A program made the translations under genes and the position numbers. From Deltaproteobacteria bacterium GWA2_38_16 (GTDB lineage Bacteria; Bdellovibrionota; JACOXK01; 2-02-FULL-40-11), in assembly GCA_001797335.1 (NCBI GenBank), contig MGPE01000006.1, positions 215,473-279,472 on the forward strand: a DNA stretch of 64,000 bases, given 5' to 3'. Numbering within the stretch: the first letter of the stretch is position 1; each line of letters begins with the position of its first letter. Shown here one piece after another: positions 1-8,827 of the stretch. The notes beneath the pieces are model-generated. The model did not search any database. It was given only the letters and a program-made list of their open reading frames with translations, and was not told the origin of the DNA.

Positions 1-633
1 GCAATCCAAAAAAGACAACTGAGAAAAAATAAAAAGTTTATAGCAAAGGACGCCCAAGGTAGCCAACGCAATTCCCCCTACTGCCCCTTCTACCGTTTTA
101 TGCGGGCTTACGACCGGAGAAAGTTTATGCTGCCCCCAGCGTTTTCCAATAAAATATCCTCCCGTATCTGAAAGCCAGGGAATTAAAAAAACCAAAAATA
201 TCCAGTAGGTCCCCAATTCCAATTCTTTAACTTTTGGCCAAAAAGAAAACAAGAACCCAATATAAAAAACACCACTTAACGTTAATGACAGTTCTGAAAA
301 AAGCTGAGTTAAACTATCTGAAGAAGTTTGAGCTAAAAAAAGATAAAAAACAAACAACACTAAAAAAAGTACACTAATTCCCTCATATAAAAAAGAGGAC
401 CTAAAAATAATTAACGCTGCCAATAAAAAACCTACTGTAATCCCTAAAAATTTTTGGGCTCGTTTTTCAGGAAAGGTAAAAAGAGCAATAAAATATTCAA
501 TAAGCGCTCCAAAACAAGCCGCCAAAGCTAAAAGCGTCATCCCCCACTGCTCGCCATAAATCATGAGTGCTAAAATGGCACTGACCCCAATAACAGCAGT
601 AAAAGTTCGTGTTTTTAATCCATCAAAACTCAT
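1..633 (-). CDS. cdsA: Phosphatidate cytidylyltransferase, 3' end off the window
   Basis: Makes CDP-diacylglycerol from phosphatidic acid and CTP in the inner membrane, the entry step to phospholipid synthesis. Translating the minus strand from the ATG at 633 gives 211 residues without a stop up to the window edge. Most of it is hydrophobic membrane segments. Near residues 154-182 it has the CdsA-type stretch SDTGGY, then GKRWG, then SPHKTVEG. The family is usually about 270 residues, so some 60 C-terminal residues, including the end signature, lie outside. The start overlaps the end of uppS by 11 bases, which fits the common uppS-cdsA order and translational coupling. The function is inferred from these motifs and the neighbours. 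Confidence 0.9.
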   Translation of the reverse strand, partial: MSFDGLKTRTFTAVIGVSAILALMIYGEQWGMTLLALAACFGALIEYFIALFTFPEKRAQKFLGITVGFLLAALIIFRSSFLYEGISVLFLVLFVFYLFLAQTSSDSLTQLFSELSLTLSGVFYIGFLFSFWPKVKELELGTYWIFLVFLIPWLSDTGGYFIGKRWGQHKLSPVVSPHKTVEGAVGGIALATLGVLCYKLFIFSQLSFLDC

Positions 634-1360
634 CTAATTGCTCGTGTGTTAATCCAAAACGTCTTTCTCTATGCTGATAAGAACGTATGGCCTTTAAAAA
701 TTCTTCTTTATTAAAATCGGGCCAAAGTGTGTCTGTCACATATAATTCCGTATAAGCCATCTGCCATAATAAAAAATTACTAATCCTCATTTCTCCGCTG
801 GTCCGAATGAGAAGATCGGGATCTGGAAGATCTTTGGTATATAAATATTTTGAAAAAAGAGCTTGATCTATTTTTTCTGGAATACATTTTTTTTCTATGC
901 ACAATTTTGCTATTGTTTGAGTGGCCCGAAGAATTTCATTTCTCGAACCATAAGACACAGCAAAATTTAAAATCATCTCGGTATTCGTGGCAGAAAGTTC
1001 CATGGTTTTTTTAAGTTCTTCTAAAACAAATAAAGGAAGCCGTTCAATATCGCCCAACGTACAGAGCCGAATATTATTTTTCATGATATTGGGGCGCTCT
1101 TGAATAAGATACTCTTGCAATAGATGCATTAAGGCATCTACTTCCTCTTTGGGGCGACTCCAGTTTTCATCAGAAAAAGCATAAATGGTGATTACCTTTA
1201 TTCCCAATTCTTTGGCGAAAATAACGGTATCTTTGACATTGGCCGTTCCACGGACATGTCCTTCAATACGGTTTAAAGACCGGTTCTTTGCCCATCTGCC
1301 GTTTCCATCGGGGATAATTGCCACATGCACAGGCAACCCTGAAGGATCAATATCAGCCAT
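623..1360 (-). CDS. uppS: Isoprenyl transferase (undecaprenyl diphosphate synthase)
   Basis: Condenses isopentenyl diphosphate onto farnesyl diphosphate with cis geometry to make the C55 lipid carrier precursor used for peptidoglycan. The 245 residues match the family length. The catalytic motif is at residues 18-23 (DGNGRW, with catalytic Asp18). YAFSDENW and a C-terminal RTSGEMR stretch, for substrate diphosphate and IPP binding, are also present. The residue before DGNGRW is Pro where most family members have Met. It overlaps frr by 8 bases and cdsA by 11. The carrier made here is recycled by UppP, encoded at 27.2 kb. Confidence 0.95.
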   Translation of the reverse strand: MADIDPSGLPVHVAIIPDGNGRWAKNRSLNRIEGHVRGTANVKDTVIFAKELGIKVITIYAFSDENWSRPKEEVDALMHLLQEYLIQERPNIMKNNIRLCTLGDIERLPLFVLEELKKTMELSATNTEMILNFAVSYGSRNEILRATQTIAKLCIEKKCIPEKIDQALFSKYLYTKDLPDPDLLIRTSGEMRISNFLLWQMAYTELYVTDTLWPDFNKEEFLKAIRSYQHRERRFGLTHEQLDEF

Positions 1361-1889
1361 GTAAAATATCTTTTTCTTTGGTCACAAGGAGGGAATCTAT
1401 TTTTTGGATTTGCTCATCGGTCATCTTTTGGATTTGATTTTGAGATTTTCTTAAATCATCTTCGGGTAAATTTTCTTTTTTTAAATCATCATTGGCATCT
1501 CGGCGAATAAGCCGGATAGAAACCTTGCCGTCTTCCCCTACTTTTTTAACTAATTTTACAAGCTCTTTTCGGCGTTCTTCAGTTAACGGAGGAAGTTGAA
1601 TCCGAATAATTTTTCCATCGTTATTAGGTGTTAATCCCAAATCAGACATTTGAATGGCTTTTTCAATGGCTTGAATTTGTGAGGCATCCCAGGGTTGAAT
1701 AGTTAAAAGTCTTGCTTCAGGAGCAGAGATCGTAGCCATATTCTTTAAAGCCGTCATATTTCCATAATAATCTACCATTACGGTATCTAAAAGTGTGGGT
1801 GTGGCTCGGCCCGTTCTTAGTTTAGCCAACTCACTTTTTAGATTATCGAGTGTTTTTTGCATCTTTAATTGGATTTGATTCATGTCCAT
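1353..1889 (-). CDS. frr: Ribosome recycling factor
   Basis: Splits post-termination ribosomes together with EF-G. The 178 residues (family about 185) begin with the helical segment containing LRTGRATP near residues 25-32, followed by DYYG and the conserved SIRLIRRDAND region near residue 125. Its start lies directly after pyrH. Two ATG codons, at 1889 and 1883, are possible; the longer form is given. The order pyrH-frr-uppS-cdsA is widely conserved. Confidence 0.96.
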   Translation of the reverse strand: MDMNQIQLKMQKTLDNLKSELAKLRTGRATPTLLDTVMVDYYGNMTALKNMATISAPEARLLTIQPWDASQIQAIEKAIQMSDLGLTPNNDGKIIRIQLPPLTEERRKELVKLVKKVGEDGKVSIRLIRRDANDDLKKENLPEDDLRKSQNQIQKMTDEQIQKIDSLLVTKEKDILHG

Positions 1890-1892
1890 ATT

Positions 1893-2618
1893 TTATTTGC
1901 TTCCTACTAAAGTACCCAAGTCTTCCCCATACACCACTCGTTTAATATTCCCTACTTTAGACAAATTAAAAACAATAATTTTTAAATCATTATCCATGCA
2001 CAAAGAAATGGCCGTTGAATCCATCACAGAGAGCTTTTTTTGAAGAACTTCAATATAGGTTAAGTGATGAAACATTTTAGCCCCCTTTGTTTTTAAAGGA
2101 TCTTTGTCATAAACACCATCTACTCGGGTGGCTTTTAAAATAACCTCTGCCCCAATTTCCATTGCTCGAAGGGCAGCCGCTGTATCCGTAGTAAAATAAG
2201 GGTTTCCCGTACCTGCTGCAAAAATAACAATTCTATGTTTTTCTAAATGTCGAATGGCTCGTCTTCGAATATAGGTCTCGGCCAATTGCTGCATGCCAAT
2301 AGCCGTTAAGACACGTGTATACACTCCACATTTTTCAAGTTCATGCTGAAGGGCTAGGCTATTAATGGTGGTTGCCAACATTCCAATATAATCTGCAGAA
2401 GCCCGGTCCATTCCTTTGGAGCTTGCTTCTAGTCCTCGCCAAATGTTGCCACCTCCAATAACAATGGCTATTTCAACGCCTAAATCCCAAATTTCTTTAA
2501 TTTCTTTAGAGACTTTTTCAAGAATTTCTGAACTAATACCGCTTTCTTTTTCTCCACTTAAAGCTTCACCACTTAATTTTAAAAGAATGCGTTTATACTT
2601 AGGGTTAGTTTTCGTCAT
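1893..2618 (-). CDS. pyrH: UMP kinase
   Basis: Phosphorylates UMP to UDP with ATP and belongs to the amino-acid-kinase fold. The N-terminus reads [12 protein letters not shown], followed by the glycine-rich VIGGGN and later [10 protein letters not shown] motifs typical of bacterial PyrH. The reading frame stays open upstream to a GTG at 2648, but that would overlap tsf. The ATG at 2618 gives 241 residues, matching family length, and lies 4 bases after the tsf stop, so it is preferred. No strong ribosome-binding site decides between the two. Confidence 0.95.
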   Translation of the reverse strand: MTKTNPKYKRILLKLSGEALSGEKESGISSEILEKVSKEIKEIWDLGVEIAIVIGGGNIWRGLEASSKGMDRASADYIGMLATTINSLALQHELEKCGVYTRVLTAIGMQQLAETYIRRRAIRHLEKHRIVIFAAGTGNPYFTTDTAAALRAMEIGAEVILKATRVDGVYDKDPLKTKGAKMFHHLTYIEVLQKKLSVMDSTAISLCMDNDLKIIVFNLSKVGNIKRVVYGEDLGTLVGSK

Positions 2619-2622
2619 GAAT

Positions 2623-3231
2623 TTATGGTTTTTTTTCCAGACCCTCACCTAATTGAAATCGTGAAAATCGCCGGATAGTGCAATTTTCCCCAAATTTAGC
2701 AATCAGTTCTTTCAGTAAATCTTCAATGGTTTTATCAGGATCTTTCACAAAGGGTTGTTTTAATAAACAAGCCTCTTCATAATATTTTTGAATTTTTCCT
2801 TCAACAATTTTATCAATGACATTGGCAGGTTTTTTAGATTGTGCTGCCTGGTGTTTATAAATTTCTTTTTCTTTATCTAGCACATTTTGGGGGACCTCTT
2901 TTTCGCAAATGTAGAGCGGATTAGAAGCGGCCACTTGCATGGCAATGTCTTTTACAAAAGCTTGAAAATCTTTATTCTTCGCCACAAAATCTGTTTCGCA
3001 GTTTACTTCAATTAAAACCCCAATTTTCCCTTCTCCATGAATATACGCATGCACCAATCCTTCAGAGGTAATACGGCCAGATTTTTTAGCCGCATCGGCC
3101 ATTCCTTTTTTTCTCAAAAAATCAACCGCTTTATCAAAATCTCCCTGGCTTTCTTGGAGCGCCACTTTGCAATCCATCATGGGAGCTCCTGTTTTTTCTC
3201 TTAATTTTTTAACAGATTCAGCGGTAATCAT
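2623..3231 (-). CDS. tsf: Elongation factor Ts
   Basis: Guanine-nucleotide exchange factor for EF-Tu. It has the N-terminal UBA-like region with [13 protein letters not shown] near residues 10-22. The TDFVAKN motif at residues 80-86 is the segment that in E. coli EF-Ts displaces Mg2+ from EF-Tu. At 202 residues it is the short form, lacking the duplicated core of the approximately 280-residue enterobacterial protein. It lies 9 bases downstream of rpsB, the usual pairing. Confidence 0.96.
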   Translation of the reverse strand: MITAESVKKLREKTGAPMMDCKVALQESQGDFDKAVDFLRKKGMADAAKKSGRITSEGLVHAYIHGEGKIGVLIEVNCETDFVAKNKDFQAFVKDIAMQVAASNPLYICEKEVPQNVLDKEKEIYKHQAAQSKKPANVIDKIVEGKIQKYYEEACLLKQPFVKDPDKTIEDLLKELIAKFGENCTIRRFSRFQLGEGLEKKP

Positions 3232-3240
3232 GTAAGATCC

Positions 3241-4101
3241 CTAGTCCTTCTCTTCTGGTTCTTCTTTATCTTGTGGAGGTGTATCTTTAGCTTTTTCTTC
3301 ATACTCTTTGGGATCTAAAATCACCACCGGTTCTTCGGGGATACTCAATTCATCCAACGCAGAAACAGTTTCAGTTTCTTCTTCGGGTTTTACACCTTGT
3401 TCTCGGAGTTTTAACTCAAATTCCTGTACTCCTTCTAAACAGGCTGTTGCAATTAAGGAAGAAAAAAGCCGAATGGCTTTAATGGCATCGTCATTACCAG
3501 GAATAACATAATCAATATCATCAGGATTACAGTTGGTATCTACAACTGCAACAACAGGAATTCCCATTTTTTTGGCTTCTTTTACAGCAATTTTTTCTTT
3601 TCCTGGATCTAAAATAAAGAGTGCACCAGGAAGTTTTTTCATGTCTCGAATCCCACTTAAGGTATTTAAAAGTTTTTGACGCTCTTTTTTAAGGGCCGCC
3701 ACTTCCTTTTTAGGAAGCGCTTCAAACAATCCCTTTTCTTCCATATCTTCAATTTTCTTTAGAGTATTAATTCCCATACGGATAGTTTTAAAATTGGTAA
3801 GTGTTCCTCCCAACCAACGATGAGTTACATAAAACATTTTTCCTCGGGTGGCTTCTTCCATGACAATTTTTTGAGCTTGCTTTTTAGTTCCTACAAACAG
3901 CACTTTTTGCCCATCGGAAGCTACCGATTTTACAAAATTACAGGCATTACGGCAAAAATCTACAGTTTTTTGAAGATCGATGATATGAATGTCATCTCGC
4001 ACATCAAAAATAAATGGCTTCATTTTTGGATTCCAACGACCCCGCTGATGACCAAAATGAACCCCGGCTTCTAAAAATTCTTTCATTGACAGTTCTGGCA
4101 T
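3241..4101 (-). CDS. rpsB: 30S ribosomal protein S2
   Basis: Small-subunit protein at the 30S head-body junction. Residues 1-230 carry the family core: EAGVHFGHQ near residue 11, [19 protein letters not shown] and [21 protein letters not shown]. After about residue 235 there is a 50-residue Glu/Lys/Pro-rich acidic tail that is not part of the usual core and is probably disordered. The start has an AAAGGA ribosome-binding site. It is the first gene of the rpsB-tsf-pyrH-frr-uppS-cdsA run. The roughly 90 bases upstream (4102-4190) hold its leader; no convincing promoter was resolved there. Confidence 0.97.
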   Translation of the reverse strand: MPELSMKEFLEAGVHFGHQRGRWNPKMKPFIFDVRDDIHIIDLQKTVDFCRNACNFVKSVASDGQKVLFVGTKKQAQKIVMEEATRGKMFYVTHRWLGGTLTNFKTIRMGINTLKKIEDMEEKGLFEALPKKEVAALKKERQKLLNTLSGIRDMKKLPGALFILDPGKEKIAVKEAKKMGIPVVAVVDTNCNPDDIDYVIPGNDDAIKAIRLFSSLIATACLEGVQEFELKLREQGVKPEEETETVSALDELSIPEEPVVILDPKEYEEKAKDTPPQDKEEPEEKD

Positions 4102-4190
4102 ATGATTATTCCTTTTCTAAAGTTAAAAAGTTTAAGCAAATCTTAGGCTTATTAACATAGACGTTGGTTTTATGGCAAGCAGAAAAGCAT

Positions 4191-5258
<1,068 letters not shown>

Positions 5259-5371
5259 TTACAAGTAAAAATTACCTAGATTCTCTGTCATTCCCGCGAA
5301 TACACAAGTTAAAAAGTCTTGGTGATGACCTGCCCCCGATGAAGCTCTGGAATGAAATTTTGAGATTAATC

Positions 5372-5401
5372 TTGACTAAGACCCAAAAATAATGGTAATA
5401 T
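5372..5401 (+). promoter_or_regulatory. Sigma70-type promoter of the AAA+ ATPase gene
   Basis: TTGACT at 5372-5377 and TAATAT at 5396-5401 are separated by 18 bases. The predicted transcription start falls at about 5408, next to the GTG start codon at 5409, which has no Shine-Dalgarno sequence. The mRNA is therefore probably leaderless. The rest of the mreB/ATPase intergenic space holds a perfect inverted repeat TTTTAC-AA-GTAAAA at 5257-5270 of unknown role. Confidence 0.55.
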
Positions 5402-5408
5402 TTGGGCC

Positions 5409-6569
5409 GTGTTCCAAAGATTAGCTAACATATCGAAATCACAGTCTTTTTTTCTATTTGGCGCAAGGGGAGTTGGAAAATCAACCCTTTTAGATCATTT
5501 CTTTATGCCCACTGAGAGAGTTTTATTTGATTTACTAGATTTTGAACTCTCCAATGAATTAGCCAGTTATCCCAATAACCTCCTCAAACGACTTACTCCT
5601 CATCATGGAAAGACTCCTTGGGTGGTCATTGACGAAGTACAAAAAGTGCCCCAGCTATTGGATCTGGTTCATAAACTGATCAAAGAGAAAAGTTTTAAAT
5701 TTGCCCTTACGGGTTCTAGCGCAAGAAAACTAAAACGAGGATCTGCAAACCTTCTTGCAGGCAGAGCTTTTGTTTACCATTTGTTCCCTCTGACCGTTTC
5801 TGAACTGGAAGATCAATTTTCTTTGGATGACGCTCTAAAATATGGGACATTGCCTCAAATTTTCGAACTGGAAAGCAATTCAGATAAGGCAGGATTTTTA
5901 AAAGCATACACAGAAACGTATCTTAAAGAGGAAATTATTACCGAACAAATTGTTCGAAATCTACCTCCCTTTCGTCGTTTTCTCGATGTTGCCGCACAGA
6001 TGAATACTAAAGTCATTAATTACTCTAATATTGCTAAAGATATTTTATCAGATCCTAAAACTGTTAGCGGATATTATGACATTTTGGAGGATACATTGCT
6101 TGGAATACGTTTGCCCGCCTACCATACATCCATTCGAAAGCAGCAAAAAAAAGCATCGAAGTTTTATCTCTTTGATACCGGCATAGCACGCACATTGGCA
6201 GGGCAAGTGGACTATGATTTGATTCCAAAGAGTTTTGAATATGGACAATTGTTTGAAGGATTTATTATCAATGAATTATATCGTCGACTTACCTACATGA
6301 ACAAACAATTTAAGCTTTCATTTCTTCGTGTTCAAGAAGATATGGAAATTGATTTAATCATTGAACGCGGTAAAAGTGCACCCACACTGATTGAAATCAA
6401 ATCTGCTGATAAGGTGGATGAACGACATGCAAAGGGTTTATTGACATTGGGACGTGATTTCAAATCATCAAAACAGTATCTGATCTCCAACGACCCTCAT
6501 AAAAAACAATTTTCTCAAGTTCTGGCTCTCCCTTGGAAAGAAGCCATTGAACTTATTATTGGGGACTGA
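5409..6569 (+). CDS. AAA_14/DUF4143-type ATPase
   Basis: A P-loop ATPase of 386 residues with Walker A GARGVGKST at 18-26, Walker B VVIDEVQ at 72-78, and an ALTGSSARKLKR sensor-like segment near residue 100. The C-terminal half resembles DUF4143. It carries EIDLII followed by LIEIKS, the spacing of a PD-(D/E)xK nuclease-like fold, as seen in this family. The biological role of the family is poorly known; it is common in accessory islands. The start is GTG with a promoter directly on top of it. It is followed after 3 bases by an RNA-ligase-like gene, so the two are probably co-transcribed. A GTP/ATP-dependent nucleic-acid function is inference. Confidence 0.85.
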   Translation: MFQRLANISKSQSFFLFGARGVGKSTLLDHFFMPTERVLFDLLDFELSNELASYPNNLLKRLTPHHGKTPWVVIDEVQKVPQLLDLVHKLIKEKSFKFALTGSSARKLKRGSANLLAGRAFVYHLFPLTVSELEDQFSLDDALKYGTLPQIFELESNSDKAGFLKAYTETYLKEEIITEQIVRNLPPFRRFLDVAAQMNTKVINYSNIAKDILSDPKTVSGYYDILEDTLLGIRLPAYHTSIRKQQKKASKFYLFDTGIARTLAGQVDYDLIPKSFEYGQLFEGFIINELYRRLTYMNKQFKLSFLRVQEDMEIDLIIERGKSAPTLIEIKSADKVDERHAKGLLTLGRDFKSSKQYLISNDPHKKQFSQVLALPWKEAIELIIGD

Positions 6570-6572
6570 CAA

Positions 6573-7643
6573 ATGATTTATGAAATCGTTCTTAAGGTTG
6601 AAAAAAAGGTAGCCGGTAAATTTGCAAAATGGCTTCCAGAACATATAAAACAAGTTTTGGAATCACCCGGATTTAAATTGGCGCGCGTGGCTCGCCCACA
6701 ATCTGAGACCGAAAGTGACCACTTAAAGTGGGTCGTTCAATATGACATTGCCTCTAAAGAATATTTTGAATCCTACCTTAATGAACGGGCCCCGCAGATG
6801 CGTGCTCAAGCTGAGCAAGAGTTTGGAAACGCTCTCATCGCTACGCGTTGTGTTTATGATCCAGTTCAAGTGATAGAAAAATCAATTCCAAAGTCCGATC
6901 TTCTCATGTCAGATTTTCCCAAAGTCTATTGTCCCTTTATTCGACAAACATTTAAGGTAGACTCAAACCAGTGGAAAAAACTGGGGCAAAAACTTCAGTT
7001 GAGAAACCCCGAAGTCTATCTAGCTGTCAATCGGATCAATCCTGGATTTGAATGGGTGTTTGAAGACAAAGATACCTTCGCAGTCGAGAAGCTCCATGGC
7101 ACAAATGTTAAGATCTTACTTGAAAATGGAAAAGTTTTAGCGATTCAAAATAGAAAAAATATCATTGATCCTCTTCTCATTGCAAAAGGGCAAAATTTTA
7201 TTCTCGAAGGAATTTTAAATTCAGCTGCAAAGGGGGTCGTTCCCATGGATGGTGAATATGCCGGCGAAGTCATTGGCCCCAAACTCCAGGGAAATCCTTA
7301 CAAATTGGAGACTCATGAATGGTACCCCTTTGATCTTTCCATCACAAACTTAAGATATCGATCTTTTGATGAACATGACCGTAATTACCAGAATTGGAGC
7401 GCATGGTTCAAAGACCATCTCTATTCACGCCTTTTTACCAAACGTGCGTCAAAAAAGGGATCTGATGAAAAAGTTTTTGCAGAAGGTGTCATATTTTATA
7501 ATTTAAAACGAAAATCAGAAAGCAAAACTTGGATGGCAAAACTTCGAAGGGATATGTTCCCATGGTATTATGAAGGCATAGACATTCAAAATTTTGACCC
7601 TGCAGGCAGAGATAAAATAGAAAATCAGGAACAATTTGATTGA
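6573..7643 (+). CDS. DUF4286-like domain fused to an RNA ligase-type nucleotidyltransferase
   Basis: 356 residues in two parts. Residues 1-100 resemble DUF4286 (MIYEIVLKVE start, a small alpha/beta domain). Residues 115-335 carry the covalent nucleotidyltransferase motifs of RNA ligases. Motif I is EKLHGTN with the putative AMP-accepting Lys173. The others are a DGEYAGEVIG then LQGNPY region at 227-243, motif IV EGVIFYN at 304-310, and a motif V-like MAKLRRDMF at 321-329. An RNA-sealing or nucleotidylation activity follows from these motifs; the substrate is unknown. The start lies 3 bases after the AAA+ gene, with GGGGA upstream as ribosome-binding site. The combination with DUF4286 and with an AAA_14 ATPase is not one I recognise. 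Confidence 0.75.
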   Translation: MIYEIVLKVEKKVAGKFAKWLPEHIKQVLESPGFKLARVARPQSETESDHLKWVVQYDIASKEYFESYLNERAPQMRAQAEQEFGNALIATRCVYDPVQVIEKSIPKSDLLMSDFPKVYCPFIRQTFKVDSNQWKKLGQKLQLRNPEVYLAVNRINPGFEWVFEDKDTFAVEKLHGTNVKILLENGKVLAIQNRKNIIDPLLIAKGQNFILEGILNSAAKGVVPMDGEYAGEVIGPKLQGNPYKLETHEWYPFDLSITNLRYRSFDEHDRNYQNWSAWFKDHLYSRLFTKRASKKGSDEKVFAEGVIFYNLKRKSESKTWMAKLRRDMFPWYYEGIDIQNFDPAGRDKIENQEQFD

Positions 7644-7669
7644 TGCAATCCAAGAAGGAATCAATTTAG

Positions 7670-7704
7670 TTGACATATAATCAATTTTGATTATAATTGT
7701 AATC
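7670..7704 (+). promoter_or_regulatory. Promoter and operator of the MNT-HEPN operon
   Basis: A consensus promoter: TTGACA at 7670-7675, a 16-base spacer, and TATAAT at 7692-7697. Overlapping it are a perfect palindrome AATCAA-TT-TTGATT (7679-7692) and a second inverted repeat GATTA-N6-TAATC (7689-7704). A protein bound to these would block RNA polymerase. The winged-helix N-terminus of the first gene is the obvious candidate autorepressor (inference). Transcription would begin near 7704, ruling out the upstream in-frame TTG at 7687 as start codon. Confidence 0.7.
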
Positions 7705-7716
7705 ATAATTGACTAT

Positions 7717-8298
7717 ATGAAGTTTTTATCTATAATTACCAAATCAAAAACAAGAAAGAGGCTATTTATATTGTTTTTTTCTAATCCAGAAAAAAAATAT
7801 TATTTACATGAGATAGCACGACTTATTGAATGCCCAGCTCAAAATATTCGACGAGATCTTTTGCCTTTTGTAAAAGATGAGGTTTTTAAAATGGAACGGG
7901 TAGGAAATCTTACCTTTTATTACCTTAATCAAGATTATCCTCTATATGAGGAATTAAAAAGTATTATTACCAAAACAGTAGGGATAGAGGCCCTTTTTAA
8001 GGGTGTTTTAAAAAATATATCTAATATTCAGGCAGCTTTTATTTTTGGTTCTTTTGCTGCGGATAAAGAAAGAGGGTCATCTGACATAGATCTTTTTATT
8101 TTAGGTGGGCCGGATAAAGATAGCCTGATTAAAGCAATTTCTGAATTAGAAAAAGAAATACACAGGGAAATTAATTATGTTATATACTCAAAAAAAATAT
8201 TTCAAAAAAAGAAAAAAGAATATAATAGTTTTATTGAGTCTATTATAAAAAATAAAAAGATTTTTTTAATAGGAAAGGAATCTGATCTTGAAAGATAA
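7717..8298 (+). CDS. Winged-helix/MNT nucleotidyltransferase (probable antitoxin)
   Basis: 193 residues. About residues 10-75 form a winged-helix DNA-binding region (YYLHEIARL ... NIRRDLL ... GNLTFYYLN). Residues 95-185 are a minimal nucleotidyltransferase with GSFAADKERGSSDIDLF at 111-127, giving the metal-binding Asp pair D123/D125. In HEPN-MNT (type VII) toxin-antitoxin systems the MNT protein neutralises the HEPN toxin by adding nucleotides to it. The next gene is a HEPN-like protein overlapping by 11 bases, so that role fits. The fused DNA-binding domain suggests it also controls its own operon. The ATG at 7717 is the first start after the predicted transcription start; no clear Shine-Dalgarno sequence is present. 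Confidence 0.82.
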   Translation: MKFLSIITKSKTRKRLFILFFSNPEKKYYLHEIARLIECPAQNIRRDLLPFVKDEVFKMERVGNLTFYYLNQDYPLYEELKSIITKTVGIEALFKGVLKNISNIQAAFIFGSFAADKERGSSDIDLFILGGPDKDSLIKAISELEKEIHREINYVIYSKKIFQKKKKEYNSFIESIIKNKKIFLIGKESDLER

Positions 8299-8758
8299 AA
8301 TTTCTCAATGGCTTGAAAAGAGGGAAATTAAGGAAGAAAAAGTTCACCCTAAAGATATTTGTAAATTATTACATCGATCCCTAAAAGATATTAAAGCTGC
8401 AAAAGATAATTTAGATTCTAATGAGGAGCTTTCTTATATGGCTGCTTATTTGGCAGTATTAAGAGCGGGGAGAGCCCTAATGTTTGCATATGGATATCGT
8501 CCTTCGGGAAATGCGCATCATAAAATGACATTTGAATTTTCTGAAGTTGTTTTGGGAAAAAGCTTCTCTCTTCTTGTAAATAAAATTAATGATATGCGAA
8601 AAAGAAGAAATCAATTTACGTATGATGTAGAATATATTGATTCTATTTCAGAGGATGAATCTAAATCATCCATTTCAGATGCTAATGAGTTCATTAAGGC
8701 CATCATTAGTTTTATTAAAAACCGTTGGCCCTTAGAGAGTGAATATAAAAAAATATAA
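8288..8758 (+). CDS. HEPN-domain protein (probable toxin of the MNT pair)
   Basis: 156 residues, mostly helical. The stretch RKRRNQFTYD near residue 110 matches the R-N-x3-(H/Y) position of HEPN domains (SAV_6107-like branch). The usual catalytic His of the Rx4-6H ribonuclease motif is not present here; Thr-Tyr stands in its place. HEPN proteins paired with MNT proteins are usually RNases. Whether this one retains RNase activity is uncertain. The start is TTG at 8288 with GGAAAGGA about 8 bases upstream, inside the end of the MNT gene, implying translational coupling. Confidence 0.72.
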   Translation: MKDKISQWLEKREIKEEKVHPKDICKLLHRSLKDIKAAKDNLDSNEELSYMAAYLAVLRAGRALMFAYGYRPSGNAHHKMTFEFSEVVLGKSFSLLVNKINDMRKRRNQFTYDVEYIDSISEDESKSSISDANEFIKAIISFIKNRWPLESEYKKI

Positions 8759-8800
8759 TTAGAGAAAAATTGCAGTTTTACTTTGACTTTTTTTAAGAGA

Positions 8801-8827
8801 ACGATACTCTCTTTTGGAGGGTATCGT
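8801..8827 (+). promoter_or_regulatory. Hairpin covering the ribosome-binding site of the kelch gene
   Basis: ACGATACTCTC (8801-8811) pairs with GAGGGTATCGT (8817-8827) over 11 bases with a single T-G wobble and a TTTTG loop. The 3' arm contains most of the GGAGG Shine-Dalgarno sequence and the first two bases of the GTG start. If the transcript begins upstream of 8801, the start site would be hidden. It could instead be a DNA operator. Confidence 0.5.

Noticed and set aside
5281..5300. CTGTCATTCCCGCGAA as a remnant of a dispersed palindromic repeat
   Set aside because: Only one half is recognisable and no pairing arm was found; not enough to call a repeat.
7687..7716. TTG at 7687 as start of the MNT gene
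   Set aside because: It lies between the -35 and -10 boxes of a consensus promoter, upstream of the transcription start.
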